NCBI RefSeq assembly: GCF_002964705.1
Contig: NZ_PQCD01000049.1
Coordinates: forward strand, 1 to 64,000
From: Pseudoalteromonas sp. T1lg75
Lineage (GTDB): Bacteria > Pseudomonadota > Gammaproteobacteria > Enterobacterales > Alteromonadaceae
Length of the DNA: 64,000 nucleotides
Direction of reading: 5' to 3'
Of the stretch, positions 37,288-46,403 are shown piece by piece; within the stretch, counting starts at the first letter, position 1; every line of letters starts with the position of its first letter. The notes beneath the pieces were generated by a model. The model did no database searches. It was not told the origin of the DNA and was given only the letters and a program-made list of their open reading frames with translations. A program made the translations under genes and the position numbers.

Positions 37288-37317
37288 TTAAAAAGGCCCG
37301 AAATGGGCCTTTTTAAT
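37288..37317. terminator. Bidirectional terminator, namZ / RpiR regulator
   Basis: AAAAAGGCCCGAAATGGGCC followed by TTTTTAATTTT, between convergent genes. Confidence 0.88.
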
Positions 37318-38158
37318 TTTCGCGAAATGCCTTCACCACATCGTTGGAATGCTCCAACAGCTTACGCCCCGGGCGCGTCGCCTGAGTGAGGGCGATAAAG
37401 AGAATATCGATCACAAAGTCCTGCGCCGTGCGCGCCAGAATGGAGCTCAGACGAATCGATTCTTCCTCGGCCACAGAATAGAGGTTTACCGTAGCACAAT
37501 CCGCCACCGGACTGGAGCCAAATTTGGTCACCGCAATCACCGGACAGTTATTTTTTTGTGCCTGAAGCGCCGCTTCCGCCACTTCCCGGGTTTTGCCCGA
37601 CTCACTGATGGCGATCACTAGGTCGTCCTTGCCCAGGGTCGACACATAGGCCAGTTGAGCATGACCGTCCGCTTCGGCGATGGCGGCTATGCCTAACTTT
37701 TGTAGTTTAAAGGCAAAGTCTTTGGCCACCAAAGCCGAACCGCCAAGACCACAAATGGCGACGCGACGGGCATTTTTAAGCAAAACCACCGCTTGTTCCA
37801 CGGCCTCGGCTTCGTTGAGGTTCTTGGTTTCGGTCAACACCGCCATCTTGCTGCTTAACAGCTTTTCGGCGATTTGTTCTAGGCTATCATTAAGGGTGAT
37901 CTTACCGTGCAGCTTAGGGGCGGGAGATTCTGAGTTCAGGGCGTCAATAACCGCCAGCTTAAAGGCAGGGAAGCCCTTATACCCCAGCTTTTGGGCAAAT
38001 TTAACCACGCTCGATTGGCTGACGCCCACCACCTTGGCCAACTCAATGGAGGAGAGGTCGCGAATAGCATTCGCGGAGTTTAACGTAAAATCGGCCAGTT
38101 TGGCTTCGCTACTGGAAAAAGACTTACGCAGTGCTTTAATTTTTACAAATGTCGACAT
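37313..38158 (-). CDS. murR: RpiR-family regulator, MurR-like
   Basis: 281 residues. N-terminal HTH (~1-77; ELAKVVGVSQSSVVKFAQKLGYKGFPAFK) and a C-terminal SIS sugar-phosphate domain (~115-245; VAICGLGGSALVAKDFAFKL, AISESGKTREV). MurR in E. coli represses murQP and responds to MurNAc-6-P. Placement convergent with namZ and divergent from the amidase fusion suggests it controls both transcription units. The symbol is by context; strict orthology is not shown. Confidence 0.8.
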   Translation of the reverse strand: MSTFVKIKALRKSFSSSEAKLADFTLNSANAIRDLSSIELAKVVGVSQSSVVKFAQKLGYKGFPAFKLAVIDALNSESPAPKLHGKITLNDSLEQIAEKLLSSKMAVLTETKNLNEAEAVEQAVVLLKNARRVAICGLGGSALVAKDFAFKLQKLGIAAIAEADGHAQLAYVSTLGKDDLVIAISESGKTREVAEAALQAQKNNCPVIAVTKFGSSPVADCATVNLYSVAEEESIRLSSILARTAQDFVIDILFIALTQATRPGRKLLEHSNDVVKAFREN

Positions 38159-38519
38159 AAGAAGTTACTTAGTATTGTTAGGTTTCTCTGTCTTATGGAT
38201 ACCTTTGAACGCTTGGTACACATGTTAACAACGACGTAATGGCAAAGTGTAACTCAATATTCCAAATAAAAGGAATAAAAAATTTTTATAAGAAGGCCCA
38301 AAGAGGCCGAGTAAAAAAGCCTTTTTCTAAGCCTTGGTTCATATTTTCTAGGCTATTTTTATTACCTTTTAAGCGCAGGGGAAGCTAAATTTAAGAATAT
38401 ATATTCCATTCATTTTAAATTGAAAGAAATAAAATATTATTATACGGTTGGAGGGTTGTTGTTGCGTTTATAAGTTCAAGACACTGTGCTTAAGCATAGT
38501 TTTTTCGCTATAGGTTGGT
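38159..38519. promoter_or_regulatory. Divergent control region with two palindromes
   Basis: An AT-rich 361-bp gap between the RpiR gene (minus) and the amidase fusion (plus). It holds ATTCCAAATAAAAGGAAT (38259-38276; ATTCC inverted over 8 bp) and a perfect 12-bp palindrome GAATATATATTC (38395-38406). Both contain ATATTCC or TATTCC, also present at 30321 upstream of the operon. These are candidate binding sites of the RpiR protein. Confidence 0.4.
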
Positions 38520-40973
38520 ATGGATAAAGAATCTTTGCAGATGCGCTGCAAGAGCCTGCTGTCGTTGCCCTTGTTATTTTTACTGAGCAGTTGCAGTTCA
38601 GGCTACGATTTTAAGCAGTCACAGAATTACTCCAAGCGCATTAAATTTTTAGTGATGCATTACACCGCTATTGACTATGAAAAGTCCGAGCGCGTGCTGG
38701 TGGAAAAAGGCGGCTTAAGCGCCCATTATCTGGTGCCCGAAAGCCTGGATCCCAGCTATGGCGAGCGCGAGCTGCAAGTTTTGCAGCTGGTGAAAGAACA
38801 GGACAGGGCCTGGCATGCGGGGAATAGCTATTGGCAGGGCCGCAGTGATCTGAATGACCACTCCATCGGCATTGAGGTGGTCAATGTGCCCAGCTGCAGC
38901 GACAGGGCGCCGAGTATGGAGCCGGAGATTTCCACCATTGAATATGGTGCTGAGCCGTTTTGTGTGTTCCCCGATTATGATCCCAAACAAATCGAATTAT
39001 TAATCGCCCTTAGTCAGGATATTCTCGCTCGTAATCCGGATATTGGCCCGACCCAGGTTGTCGGGCATGCGGATATAGCACCGGGGCGCAAACTCGATCC
39101 AGGTCCTCGTTTCCCTTGGTATCAGCTCTATAAGGCGGGCATTGGCGCCTGGTATCAACAGCAGGATGTGGAATATTACTGGCGCCACTTTAGCGCCGCG
39201 CCGCCTTCTGTAGCCGTTATACAGCAAGCGCTGGCGGATTATGGCTACGGGATTGCGGTGACCGCTCGGCTCGATCAGCAAACACTGGATGTACTTAAGG
39301 CATTTCAAACACACTTTTTACCTTGGCAGGTAAATGCCCAGGCGGACGGAAAAACGGCGGCGGTGTTGTTCGCTCTGCTCAAACGCTATAAGTCGAAAAA
39401 GGCGGATAAAAACTTTGCACTTTACCAAGAGTTGGCCGAGCAGCCACAGGAGTTTGCCGCCTTGGGTCATGAGCAGCTTTATATCCAGTACCCGCAGCAA
39501 GAGCTCAGCTCGCGGGTCGAGGTAAACAACAAATACCAGTTTAAGTCCTATCGCCGCCGCGGTGAGATCATCATAGACAACATCAGCGCCGAACGCGCCG
39601 AAATCCTGATTAATGGCGAAACCATTAATATCGCTCGGCCCTTAAAGGCCGGGCACAGCTACCGCTATTCGCTGGCAAGGCGCACCCGCGATGGGGTCAA
39701 TACCCTGCATATTAAGTCGGTCTTTCCTGAGGATGCCACGTTGAGTATTCGCATTCCCGCGCCCGAGCTCAGGCCTAATCCCGGGGCAATTGACTTTGCC
39801 GCGGTGGATACCTTAATTGCACAGGAAGTGGAGCAGGGGTTTCCCGGCGCCGTGCTTGGAGTGGTGTACAAGGGCGAGCTGGTCAAGCTTAGCGCCTATG
39901 GTTATGCCCGCGCACACCACGGCAAAGAATCTGTAGCCGCACAGCCCATGACCGAGGGCACCCTTTTTGATATAGCGTCCAATACCAAGATGTTTGCCAC
40001 CAATCTGGCGCTGATGCATCTGGTGTCGCAGGGACGCCTCGATGTTAATAAGCCCATTAGTCATTACCTGGCGGAATATACCGGGCAGGGACGCGAGGTA
40101 CGGCTAGTAAAAGACCTGCTTACTCACAGCGCCGGTTACCCCGCCGTGGTGGACTTTCATCGCACCGATAATCATCTCGGCAGGCCATTTTATTCCCTTA
40201 ATAGCGAGCGCACCAAACAGCTGTTAATTCGCGGCGTGCCCTTTGAGATGATGCGGGCTCAGCGTCACCTCTACAGTGATGTTGACTATATGCTGCTCGG
40301 TGTTTTGATTGAACGCATCACCAATATGCCCCTTGATGCCTATGTGGAAAGCCGCTTGTATGCTCCCTTGGGGCTCAATACCCTGATATTTAATCCGCTG
40401 CAAAAGGGCTTTATGCCTTCGCAGATAGCGGCCACCGAGATTGAAGGCAACACCCGCGGTGGGCGGGTGAATTTCGAGGGCGTGCGAGATTATGTGCTCC
40501 AAGGCGAGGTGCATGATGAAAAGGCTTTTTACTCCCTAGGAGGAGTGGCCGGACATGCGGGCCTGTTTGCCGATGTGCAAAGTGTGGCAAAACTCACACA
40601 ATTGTTGCTAAACCGGGGGAGTTATGGTGAAGTGCAGTTAATCAGGCCCGAGGTGGTCGATCAGTTTATTAAGCCCACGGCAACGGATGAAAGCTATGGC
40701 CTGGGCTGGCGTCGCGCCGGCAATGGCGCGCGCAGATGGCATTTTGGTCCCTACGCCAGCCCAAGGGCATACGGACACACGGGCTGGACCGGCACGGTGA
40801 CCGTGATAGACCCGGAATATGATTTGGCCATAGTGCTGTTTACCAATGCCCGGCATAGCGAAGTGACAGGCTCGGACAGTGACTATAGATTTAAAGGCAA
40901 AGAATTTGAAACGGGGAAATACGGTTCGGTTATAACCCGCGTCTATGAAGCCATTTTGGCACATGACAAGTAA
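38520..40973 (+). CDS. Fusion lipoprotein: AmiD-type zinc amidase + AmiE/beta-lactamase-type hydrolase
   Basis: 817 residues. Lipobox LSSC (Cys25). Residues ~40-215 are an Amidase_2 domain (His47 in LVMHYTA; HADIAPGRKLDPG with His183 and Asp193). Residues ~225-290 are a peptidoglycan-binding helical module as in AmiD, followed by a ~110-residue beta-rich linker. Residues ~410-815 are a class C beta-lactamase-like domain with Ser487-x-x-Lys490 (SNTK), Tyr585-Ser-Asp and His753-Thr-Gly. That active-site set is seen in esterase/AmiE relatives, and AmiE of Bacillus MurNAc clusters is an N-acetylmuramyl-L-alanine amidase. Both halves may thus strip peptides from muropeptides. No GTG/ATG start between the halves; one continuous frame. 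Confidence 0.85.
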   Translation: MDKESLQMRCKSLLSLPLLFLLSSCSSGYDFKQSQNYSKRIKFLVMHYTAIDYEKSERVLVEKGGLSAHYLVPESLDPSYGERELQVLQLVKEQDRAWHAGNSYWQGRSDLNDHSIGIEVVNVPSCSDRAPSMEPEISTIEYGAEPFCVFPDYDPKQIELLIALSQDILARNPDIGPTQVVGHADIAPGRKLDPGPRFPWYQLYKAGIGAWYQQQDVEYYWRHFSAAPPSVAVIQQALADYGYGIAVTARLDQQTLDVLKAFQTHFLPWQVNAQADGKTAAVLFALLKRYKSKKADKNFALYQELAEQPQEFAALGHEQLYIQYPQQELSSRVEVNNKYQFKSYRRRGEIIIDNISAERAEILINGETINIARPLKAGHSYRYSLARRTRDGVNTLHIKSVFPEDATLSIRIPAPELRPNPGAIDFAAVDTLIAQEVEQGFPGAVLGVVYKGELVKLSAYGYARAHHGKESVAAQPMTEGTLFDIASNTKMFATNLALMHLVSQGRLDVNKPISHYLAEYTGQGREVRLVKDLLTHSAGYPAVVDFHRTDNHLGRPFYSLNSERTKQLLIRGVPFEMMRAQRHLYSDVDYMLLGVLIERITNMPLDAYVESRLYAPLGLNTLIFNPLQKGFMPSQIAATEIEGNTRGGRVNFEGVRDYVLQGEVHDEKAFYSLGGVAGHAGLFADVQSVAKLTQLLLNRGSYGEVQLIRPEVVDQFIKPTATDESYGLGWRRAGNGARRWHFGPYASPRAYGHTGWTGTVTVIDPEYDLAIVLFTNARHSEVTGSDSDYRFKGKEFETGKYGSVITRVYEAILAHDK

Positions 40974-41010
40974 CGACTAACACAGGATACCCCTGCCAGG
41001 GTATCACCCC

Positions 41011-41038
41011 AAACGGCATCTTTTGATGCCGTTTTTTT
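41011..41038 (+). terminator. Terminator after the amidase fusion
   Basis: AAACGGCATCTTTTGATGCC followed by GTTTTTTT, 38 bp after the stop. Confidence 0.9.
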
Positions 41039-41098
41039 CTACTCAAATTAGACAGTAGCTTGCGTGCTTAACGCCTACAGTTCTGCCAACTCACACGA

Positions 41099-42361
41099 TT
41101 ATAGCCAGTCCGGCAAACTGTCCATGGCAAGCAAGGCATCAAAGTCGATGCGCTCGCGAATAATACTGTATCTCTTGCCCTTGACCAGCACCTCCGGGGC
41201 ATTAAGGCGAGAGTTATAGTGTGAAGCCATCACCGCGCCATAAGCACCGGCACCCATAATGGCAACCAGGTCGCCTTGTTCACACTCGCCAAGACGGCGG
41301 TTTTTGGCGAAGGTGTCGCCGGTTTCGCACACCGGGCCGACTATGTCATAAACCGCTTGGGTGGGCTTTTGCTCCACGGTCGCAATATGATGGTAGGCAT
41401 CGTACATGCTGGGGCGGATCAAGTCATTCATGGCCGCATCCAGGATCAAGAAGGTGCGCTCTTGCCCTGTTTTCACGTATTCCACTCGAGAGACCAGGAC
41501 GCCGGCATTGCCGACCATGGAACGCCCAGGCTCGACGATAATTGTGCAGCCAAGATGACCCAGGTGTTTTTTGGCATGCTCGGCGTAGGTAGTGATATCC
41601 GGCTCATCGCTGTGCTCGCCGTAGTTAATGCCGAGGCCACCACCGATATCGATAACCTTGATGGCGATGCCTTGGGCTTTAAGAGTGTCGACCAATTCTG
41701 CGACCTTGGCAAAGGCGGCGGCAAAGGGCTCGAGGTTAATCAGCTGTGAGCCGATATGCACATCCACACCTGTGACCTCTATGCCTGGTAAAGAGGCGGC
41801 CTTAAGATAAAGCTCGGGCGCCAAATCGATATTAATGCCGAACTTATTCTCCGCCAGACCCGTGGTGATTTTGGCATGGGTTTTGGCCTCAACGTCCGGG
41901 TTCACGCGAATAGAGATGCGCGCCGTGGTATTCATTTCCACCGCCAGGGCACTGATGCGCTCTAATTCCGGCTCGGACTCCACGTTAAACTGTAAAATGC
42001 CCTGGGCCAGGGCAAAGCGGATTTCCTGCTCGCTTTTACCCACACCGGCGAAGACGATTTTCTCCGCCTTAATGCCGGCGGCCAGTGCGCGGCGGATCTC
42101 GCCCTCGGAAACGGTATCGGCACCGGCACCCAATTGCGCCAAGGTGGCTAAAATTGCCTGATTGGAGTTGGCTTTTACGGCATAACAAATTAAGCTATCC
42201 AGCCCTGCAAACGCGTCGCTGTAGCGCTGGTAATTACTGGCAATAGCCTGAGCTGAGTAACAGTAAAAGGGGGTGGGGATGTGTTTGGCAAGCTCGCCGA
42301 TGGTGACATCTTCAACCTGCATGTGCTGATCCACATAAGGAAAGTAGGGAAGTGGCTGCAT
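41099..42361 (-). CDS. lysA: Diaminopimelate decarboxylase
   Basis: 420 residues. PLP fold-III enzyme making L-lysine from meso-DAP. PLP lysine in CYAVKANSNQAIL (about residue 62), GADTVSEGE, HIGSQL, GGGLGINY, EPGRSMVGNAG, and the C-terminal VGPVCETGDTFAKNR with the catalytic Cys. Single gene; the nearby NhaC-family antiporter is divergent. meso-DAP is also a peptidoglycan breakdown product, but no regulatory link to the neighbouring locus is visible. Confidence 0.94.
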   Translation of the reverse strand: MQPLPYFPYVDQHMQVEDVTIGELAKHIPTPFYCYSAQAIASNYQRYSDAFAGLDSLICYAVKANSNQAILATLAQLGAGADTVSEGEIRRALAAGIKAEKIVFAGVGKSEQEIRFALAQGILQFNVESEPELERISALAVEMNTTARISIRVNPDVEAKTHAKITTGLAENKFGINIDLAPELYLKAASLPGIEVTGVDVHIGSQLINLEPFAAAFAKVAELVDTLKAQGIAIKVIDIGGGLGINYGEHSDEPDITTYAEHAKKHLGHLGCTIIVEPGRSMVGNAGVLVSRVEYVKTGQERTFLILDAAMNDLIRPSMYDAYHHIATVEQKPTQAVYDIVGPVCETGDTFAKNRRLGECEQGDLVAIMGAGAYGAVMASHYNSRLNAPEVLVKGKRYSIIRERIDFDALLAMDSLPDWL

Positions 42362-42452
42362 AACTAAAAAATTACAGTTGAATGAAAACTAATTGAATAA
42401 TCTATGCTCATTTGCAAGACTATTCAAGCTTTATAATAACAAGGATAACACC

Positions 42453-43832
42453 ATGTCTTGGTATTCCATTTTGCCGCCGCTGGTAGCAATTGCAATCGTC
42501 TTTTGGCGTAAAGAAGTGATCATGGCCCTGCTGTTGGCCGTGGCAACATCCGAGTTCTTACTGGCGATAAGTGGCGAGGGTAATACCTTATTCTATACCT
42601 TTATCAATACCATAGAGCGCGTGGTAGCGACGGCCTCATCGCCGGGTAACAGTCGCGTCATTCTCTTTAGTGTGCTTATTGGCGCGCTGCTCGCCTATAT
42701 TCGCGAGTCCGGTGGTGTGGCCGCAACCGTGAACATGTTAATCGGCAAGGGGGTGGCCAAATCAAAACGCCAGGTGGGCTTTTTAACCATGTTCTCCGGC
42801 ATTGCCGTATTTATTGAATCCAACCTCAGTGTACTGACCGCCGGTATCCTATCGCGCGGCTTATTCGATAAGTTTAAAATGAGCCGCGCCCGTCTAGCCT
42901 ATATTATCGACAGTACCAGTGCCCCCGTGTGTATCCTTATTCTCCTTAATGGCTGGGGCGCTTATGTGCTCGGGCTGCTGAGCAACTATGAGCTAGAGCA
43001 ATCGGCGGTAAGTATTTTATGGGGCAGTGTCGCCTATAACTTTTATGCCATCATCGCCTTGTTGATCGTTGCTTACACCATCGCCTTTGATAAGGTGCAT
43101 GGGCCTATGAAGGAAGCGGAGCAAAAGCTTGAGCGTTTGGAAGTGAATGTGCCCACCGAGGCAGACAAGGGCACCAAGGCCAGCTTTATGCTGGTGCCTT
43201 TACTGACCCTGGTGGTATCCATGGTCGGCTTTATGTTCTGGACCGGCAATGGCGACATTGCCGCCGGCAGCGGCTCTAAGTCGGTGCTTTATGCCACCAT
43301 TTTATCCTGTGTTGTGGCCTATTTCCTGCTGAGCGCCAGCAAGCTCTTCAGTCACCATAAACTGGTCGAGATGGGCTTCAAGGGCATGGGTGAGTTACTG
43401 CCGCTGGTGGCCATCGTCTTGTTATCCATGACCCTGGGCGCCAGCCTTAAAGAGCTGGGAACCGGCGTTTTTGTGGCCTCCTTGGTGGGGGATTATCTGC
43501 CCATCACCTTGGTGGTGCCCATGCTGTTTTTAACCGGGGCGGTGATCTCCTTTACCACGGGCACCTCCTGGGGCACCTTCGCCATTCTAATACCCATTGG
43601 CGTGCCGTTAATCCAGGCCCTGGGTCTGCCACCTTCACTGGTGCTGGGTGCCATCCTAGGGGGCGGCGTATTCGGCGATCATTGTTCGCCAATTTCCGAT
43701 ACCAGTGCGGTGTCGGCCATTGCCTCCGGATGTGATCTCCTCACCCATGTGAAAACCCAGATGCCTTATGCCTTGGTGGGCGGTGCCTTAACCCTGGTCG
43801 CCTACTTCCTGGTGAGCCTGGCTGTGCTCTAG
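42453..43832 (+). CDS. NhaC-family Na+/H+ antiporter or amino-acid exchanger
   Basis: 459 residues from ATG 42453, behind AAGGATAACACC; an upstream frame opening lacks an RBS. About 11-12 transmembrane helices. NhaC-type features: FTTGTSWGTFAILIPIGVPL and GGGVFGDHCSPISDTSAVSA (about residues 400-425), the conserved ion-binding region. The substrate could be Na+/H+ or an amino-acid/proton pair (this superfamily includes lysine and malate/lactate exchangers). Located next to lysA, in the opposite direction. Confidence 0.85.
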   Translation: MSWYSILPPLVAIAIVFWRKEVIMALLLAVATSEFLLAISGEGNTLFYTFINTIERVVATASSPGNSRVILFSVLIGALLAYIRESGGVAATVNMLIGKGVAKSKRQVGFLTMFSGIAVFIESNLSVLTAGILSRGLFDKFKMSRARLAYIIDSTSAPVCILILLNGWGAYVLGLLSNYELEQSAVSILWGSVAYNFYAIIALLIVAYTIAFDKVHGPMKEAEQKLERLEVNVPTEADKGTKASFMLVPLLTLVVSMVGFMFWTGNGDIAAGSGSKSVLYATILSCVVAYFLLSASKLFSHHKLVEMGFKGMGELLPLVAIVLLSMTLGASLKELGTGVFVASLVGDYLPITLVVPMLFLTGAVISFTTGTSWGTFAILIPIGVPLIQALGLPPSLVLGAILGGGVFGDHCSPISDTSAVSAIASGCDLLTHVKTQMPYALVGGALTLVAYFLVSLAVL

Positions 43833-43868
43833 GCTGAGTCGCTAAATAGCGCTATTTATTGCCAACAG

Positions 43869-43894
43869 GCGGGGGTATAATGCCCCCGCTTTTT
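43869..43894 (+). terminator. Terminator after the NhaC gene
   Basis: GCGGGGGTATAATGCCCCCG followed by CTTTTTA. The loop contains TATAAT, so the same site could be a promoter -10 for the next gene at 43915; the hairpin reading is stronger. Confidence 0.7.
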
Positions 43895-43914
43895 ATTTTC
43901 AGTAGGGCACCCGC

Positions 43915-44421
43915 ATGACCTTGGAACAGATAGACAAAACCCGCTACCGTAAGCATCTCAATATGGTGATAGTTGCCTGTATAGCAGCCTTAGTGGTGGG
44001 CAGTCTAGGTATCGCGCGAGTCTTGATCCTTGCTCTTCCTAGCGACAGCGGCAGTCACTTCCATTGGAACCTGCTGGGTGTTGTCGTCAGTTGTGTCGCC
44101 ATCGGTTTTGCCCTTAAGCGTGTCGAGCATCATCCCTTTATGACCGAGGTGGTGTATGTGTGGCGTTTGAAGCAGGCGCTAAATCAGATCACCCGTAAGT
44201 TGGCCAAGATTAAGGCGGCGGCGGAGCAGGGCGATGTGCAGGCCATGCACGCACTGCAATTTAATTACAGCGGTTCACGGCAGTTGTGGCAGCTTGACGA
44301 TAACACCATCACCATGGATGAACTGGCCATTTCCCAGGCCCAGCTTGATACTTTGGCCCAGCGCTACAATGTTGAGGCCGATGCCAGTCGCTATCAGAGC
44401 GAGTACCTTAAGCAGCTGTAG
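43915..44421 (+). CDS. DUF3087 family membrane protein
   Basis: 168 residues. Two N-terminal transmembrane helices (about 18-40 VIVACIAALVVGSLGIARVL and 52-66 LLGVVVSCVAIGFAL), then a soluble helical C-terminus (YVWRLKQALNQITRKLAKI). The opening MTLEQIDKTRYRKHLNMV is characteristic of DUF3087, common in Alteromonadales and Vibrionales. Function unknown. Convergent with the diguanylate cyclase, 9 bp apart. Confidence 0.8.
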   Translation: MTLEQIDKTRYRKHLNMVIVACIAALVVGSLGIARVLILALPSDSGSHFHWNLLGVVVSCVAIGFALKRVEHHPFMTEVVYVWRLKQALNQITRKLAKIKAAAEQGDVQAMHALQFNYSGSRQLWQLDDNTITMDELAISQAQLDTLAQRYNVEADASRYQSEYLKQL

Positions 44422-44430
44422 CGGCGAGGT

Positions 44431-45984
44431 TTAGTCTGCGGCGAAGGCCACCGCATTTTTATCCCCGCGTTTGACCCCATACATGGCCCTATCGGCGGCA
44501 ACAATCAGAGACTTGAAATCGCCGCCGTGTCTTGGTGAGACCGCCACCCCGATACTGGCTCCCACGGCCACCTGCTCGGAGTTGCTTAATGTGGTGGGCT
44601 GGCAGAGGGCTTGATGCAGTTTAGTGGCCAGTTGCATGGCCTGCTCTTTTTCGAGTGCATCAACCACCACCACAAATTCATCACCGCCCCAGCGAATACA
44701 GAGATCATCCTTACGCAGGTTTTGCCTAAGCTGTTGTCCGACATAACGTAAAATCTCGTCACCGGCATCATGACCATAAATATCATTAATGGGTTTGAAG
44801 CCATCCAGATCGATAAGCATCAGGGTGACATTTTGCTGCGCTGCTAAGCGCTTATCCAGCTCGCGCTCGGCGCCAATGCGATTAAGCAAGCCGGTGAGTT
44901 TGTCGGTGCTGGCGGCATGGTTCAAATGGGCCAGTTGCTGTTTGTGGCTACTGATATCATGGATGAAGATCTGCAAATAAGATTGCTGTTGCTGTGCGTA
45001 GCTGCGCGTTACCAGGATATGCACCCAAATAGATTGGCCGGTGGTGTCGTTAAGCAATTGATACTCTCCCCGGGCCACATCGTCCTGATCCAGGCTATCG
45101 CGTATGCGCTCGACCAAGGTGTCACCGTCTTTAAAAGCCTGCGCTACCAACTCAAAGAGGCTGTCGCAGATACTCAGATTGAGGCGGGCCAGCAGCTTTT
45201 CCGTAGAGGCATTGTAGAGCATGATCTGTCCCTGCTGGGTGGCCAGGATCATCGCCGAAGAGGCGTGCTCAAACAGCAATTGCAGGCGATTGCCGAGCTC
45301 CTGTACCTCGCTGCGCAGGGCGCGCTCCTGGCTAAAGTGTGACTCCGCCACCGCCAGCATGTTGTTAATGCTTTTGGTCATTTCGCCGATTTCGCTGTCA
45401 TGCTGGGCAAAGGGGACGGTGAGGCGATTGTTGGAACCGGCGGTGATTTGCTTTAGCTCGGCACTGAGTCTGGCCATGGGCTTGGCAATAATAAAATAGG
45501 CGAGGATGATGAAGGTCAGCAATAGAGTACTGGTTTGTATTAGCAGCAGGGTGACGCTGCTTTGGGCTATATTTCTGGCGCCTTGCTGAATGCCTTCTTG
45601 AGCCGGGGTCAGAGCTATATAGCCGACGACATCATCGGCTAAAAAGGGGTGGTAAAGGGGATAGGGCAAGGCGGTATGGGGGTTATGTTCGCCACCGCTG
45701 GCCAAGAGTTCGTCTTCACTGCTGATCACCGCCGCCAGAATTATGTCGTTTTTACGTAAGCCGTTGATCACTTCCAGAGCCAGGTCTTTGTCTTTAAGGT
45801 AGGCGGCGATGGACGCCGTGCTGGCCACGGTTTTATGGAGTTGTTCGATGGCGCGCTGGGCCTTATCAACCTCTTGCTGATAAATGCTTTGATAGTAATA
45901 TTTGACGGCGCTCACACCGACAATCAAGGAGGTGAGGACCAACACCATCGCCAGGCGTAAAATCAGGCTGTGCTTATTGAGCAA
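44431..45984 (-). CDS. Membrane diguanylate cyclase (HAMP-PAS-GGDEF)
   Basis: 517 residues. TM1 ~10-27, a ~110-residue periplasmic sensor part (~30-140), TM2 ~143-165 (SSVTLLLIQTSTLLLTFIILAYFII), HAMP ~166-220, a coiled coil, a PAS domain (~235-345, LLFEHASSAMILATQQGQIM), and a GGDEF domain. The catalytic GGDEF starts at about residue 432, with an inhibitory RxxD site (RKDD) five residues upstream, so it is predicted active and feedback-inhibited. Overlaps the upstream periplasmic-binding gene by 11 bp, so the binding protein probably feeds its sensor part. Confidence 0.9.
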   Translation of the reverse strand: MLNKHSLILRLAMVLVLTSLIVGVSAVKYYYQSIYQQEVDKAQRAIEQLHKTVASTASIAAYLKDKDLALEVINGLRKNDIILAAVISSEDELLASGGEHNPHTALPYPLYHPFLADDVVGYIALTPAQEGIQQGARNIAQSSVTLLLIQTSTLLLTFIILAYFIIAKPMARLSAELKQITAGSNNRLTVPFAQHDSEIGEMTKSINNMLAVAESHFSQERALRSEVQELGNRLQLLFEHASSAMILATQQGQIMLYNASTEKLLARLNLSICDSLFELVAQAFKDGDTLVERIRDSLDQDDVARGEYQLLNDTTGQSIWVHILVTRSYAQQQQSYLQIFIHDISSHKQQLAHLNHAASTDKLTGLLNRIGAERELDKRLAAQQNVTLMLIDLDGFKPINDIYGHDAGDEILRYVGQQLRQNLRKDDLCIRWGGDEFVVVVDALEKEQAMQLATKLHQALCQPTTLSNSEQVAVGASIGVAVSPRHGGDFKSLIVAADRAMYGVKRGDKNAVAFAAD

Positions 45985-46402
45985 GTGTATATACCACCTT
46001 CACATCGTTGGTTACATCCTTTAGCTTTACATAGCCAATGGCATTGTCAATGTCTCTCACCCGCTGCAAAACCTCGGTACTGCTTGCCATGCTTTGTGGT
46101 GATTGGGCGTGGCCGCTGAATTTTACCCGCGACCAGTAAGCGTTAATACTGCCAATGGGTTTATTGGTAAGCAACTGATAAAACTCGCGGCGCAGCACTG
46201 AGTCATGGGGCATATCCAAGGGGGAAGCGCGCTCGCCATTAGGAAAGGCTATGAGCTTACCCATGTACAGGTCGATCAGTTGTTTGGTTGTCAGCGCTTT
46301 CGTGGGATTGTCGATATTCACAATCACGGCGATGGCCTCGGCGCCGCGTGCCGATAAGCTGGTGCCGAGCAGGGTCAGTATCAGGGCGGCAAATACCTTC
46401 AT
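45974..46402 (-). CDS. Small PstS-like periplasmic substrate-binding protein
   Basis: 142 residues with a signal peptide (ALILTLLGTSLSARGAEA). PBP-like text (AVIVNIDNPTKALTTKQLIDLYMGK; FYQLLTNKPIGSINAYWSRVKFSG; DIDNAIGYVKL) matches the phosphate-binding-protein-like family, but it covers only about half of a two-lobe PBP. Sits 1 bp after the porin gene and overlaps the cyclase gene. Likely a ligand sensor for the cyclase rather than part of an ABC importer, as no permease or ATPase is present. Confidence 0.78.
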   Translation of the reverse strand: MKVFAALILTLLGTSLSARGAEAIAVIVNIDNPTKALTTKQLIDLYMGKLIAFPNGERASPLDMPHDSVLRREFYQLLTNKPIGSINAYWSRVKFSGHAQSPQSMASSTEVLQRVRDIDNAIGYVKLKDVTNDVKVVYTLAQ

Positions 46403-46403
46403 A

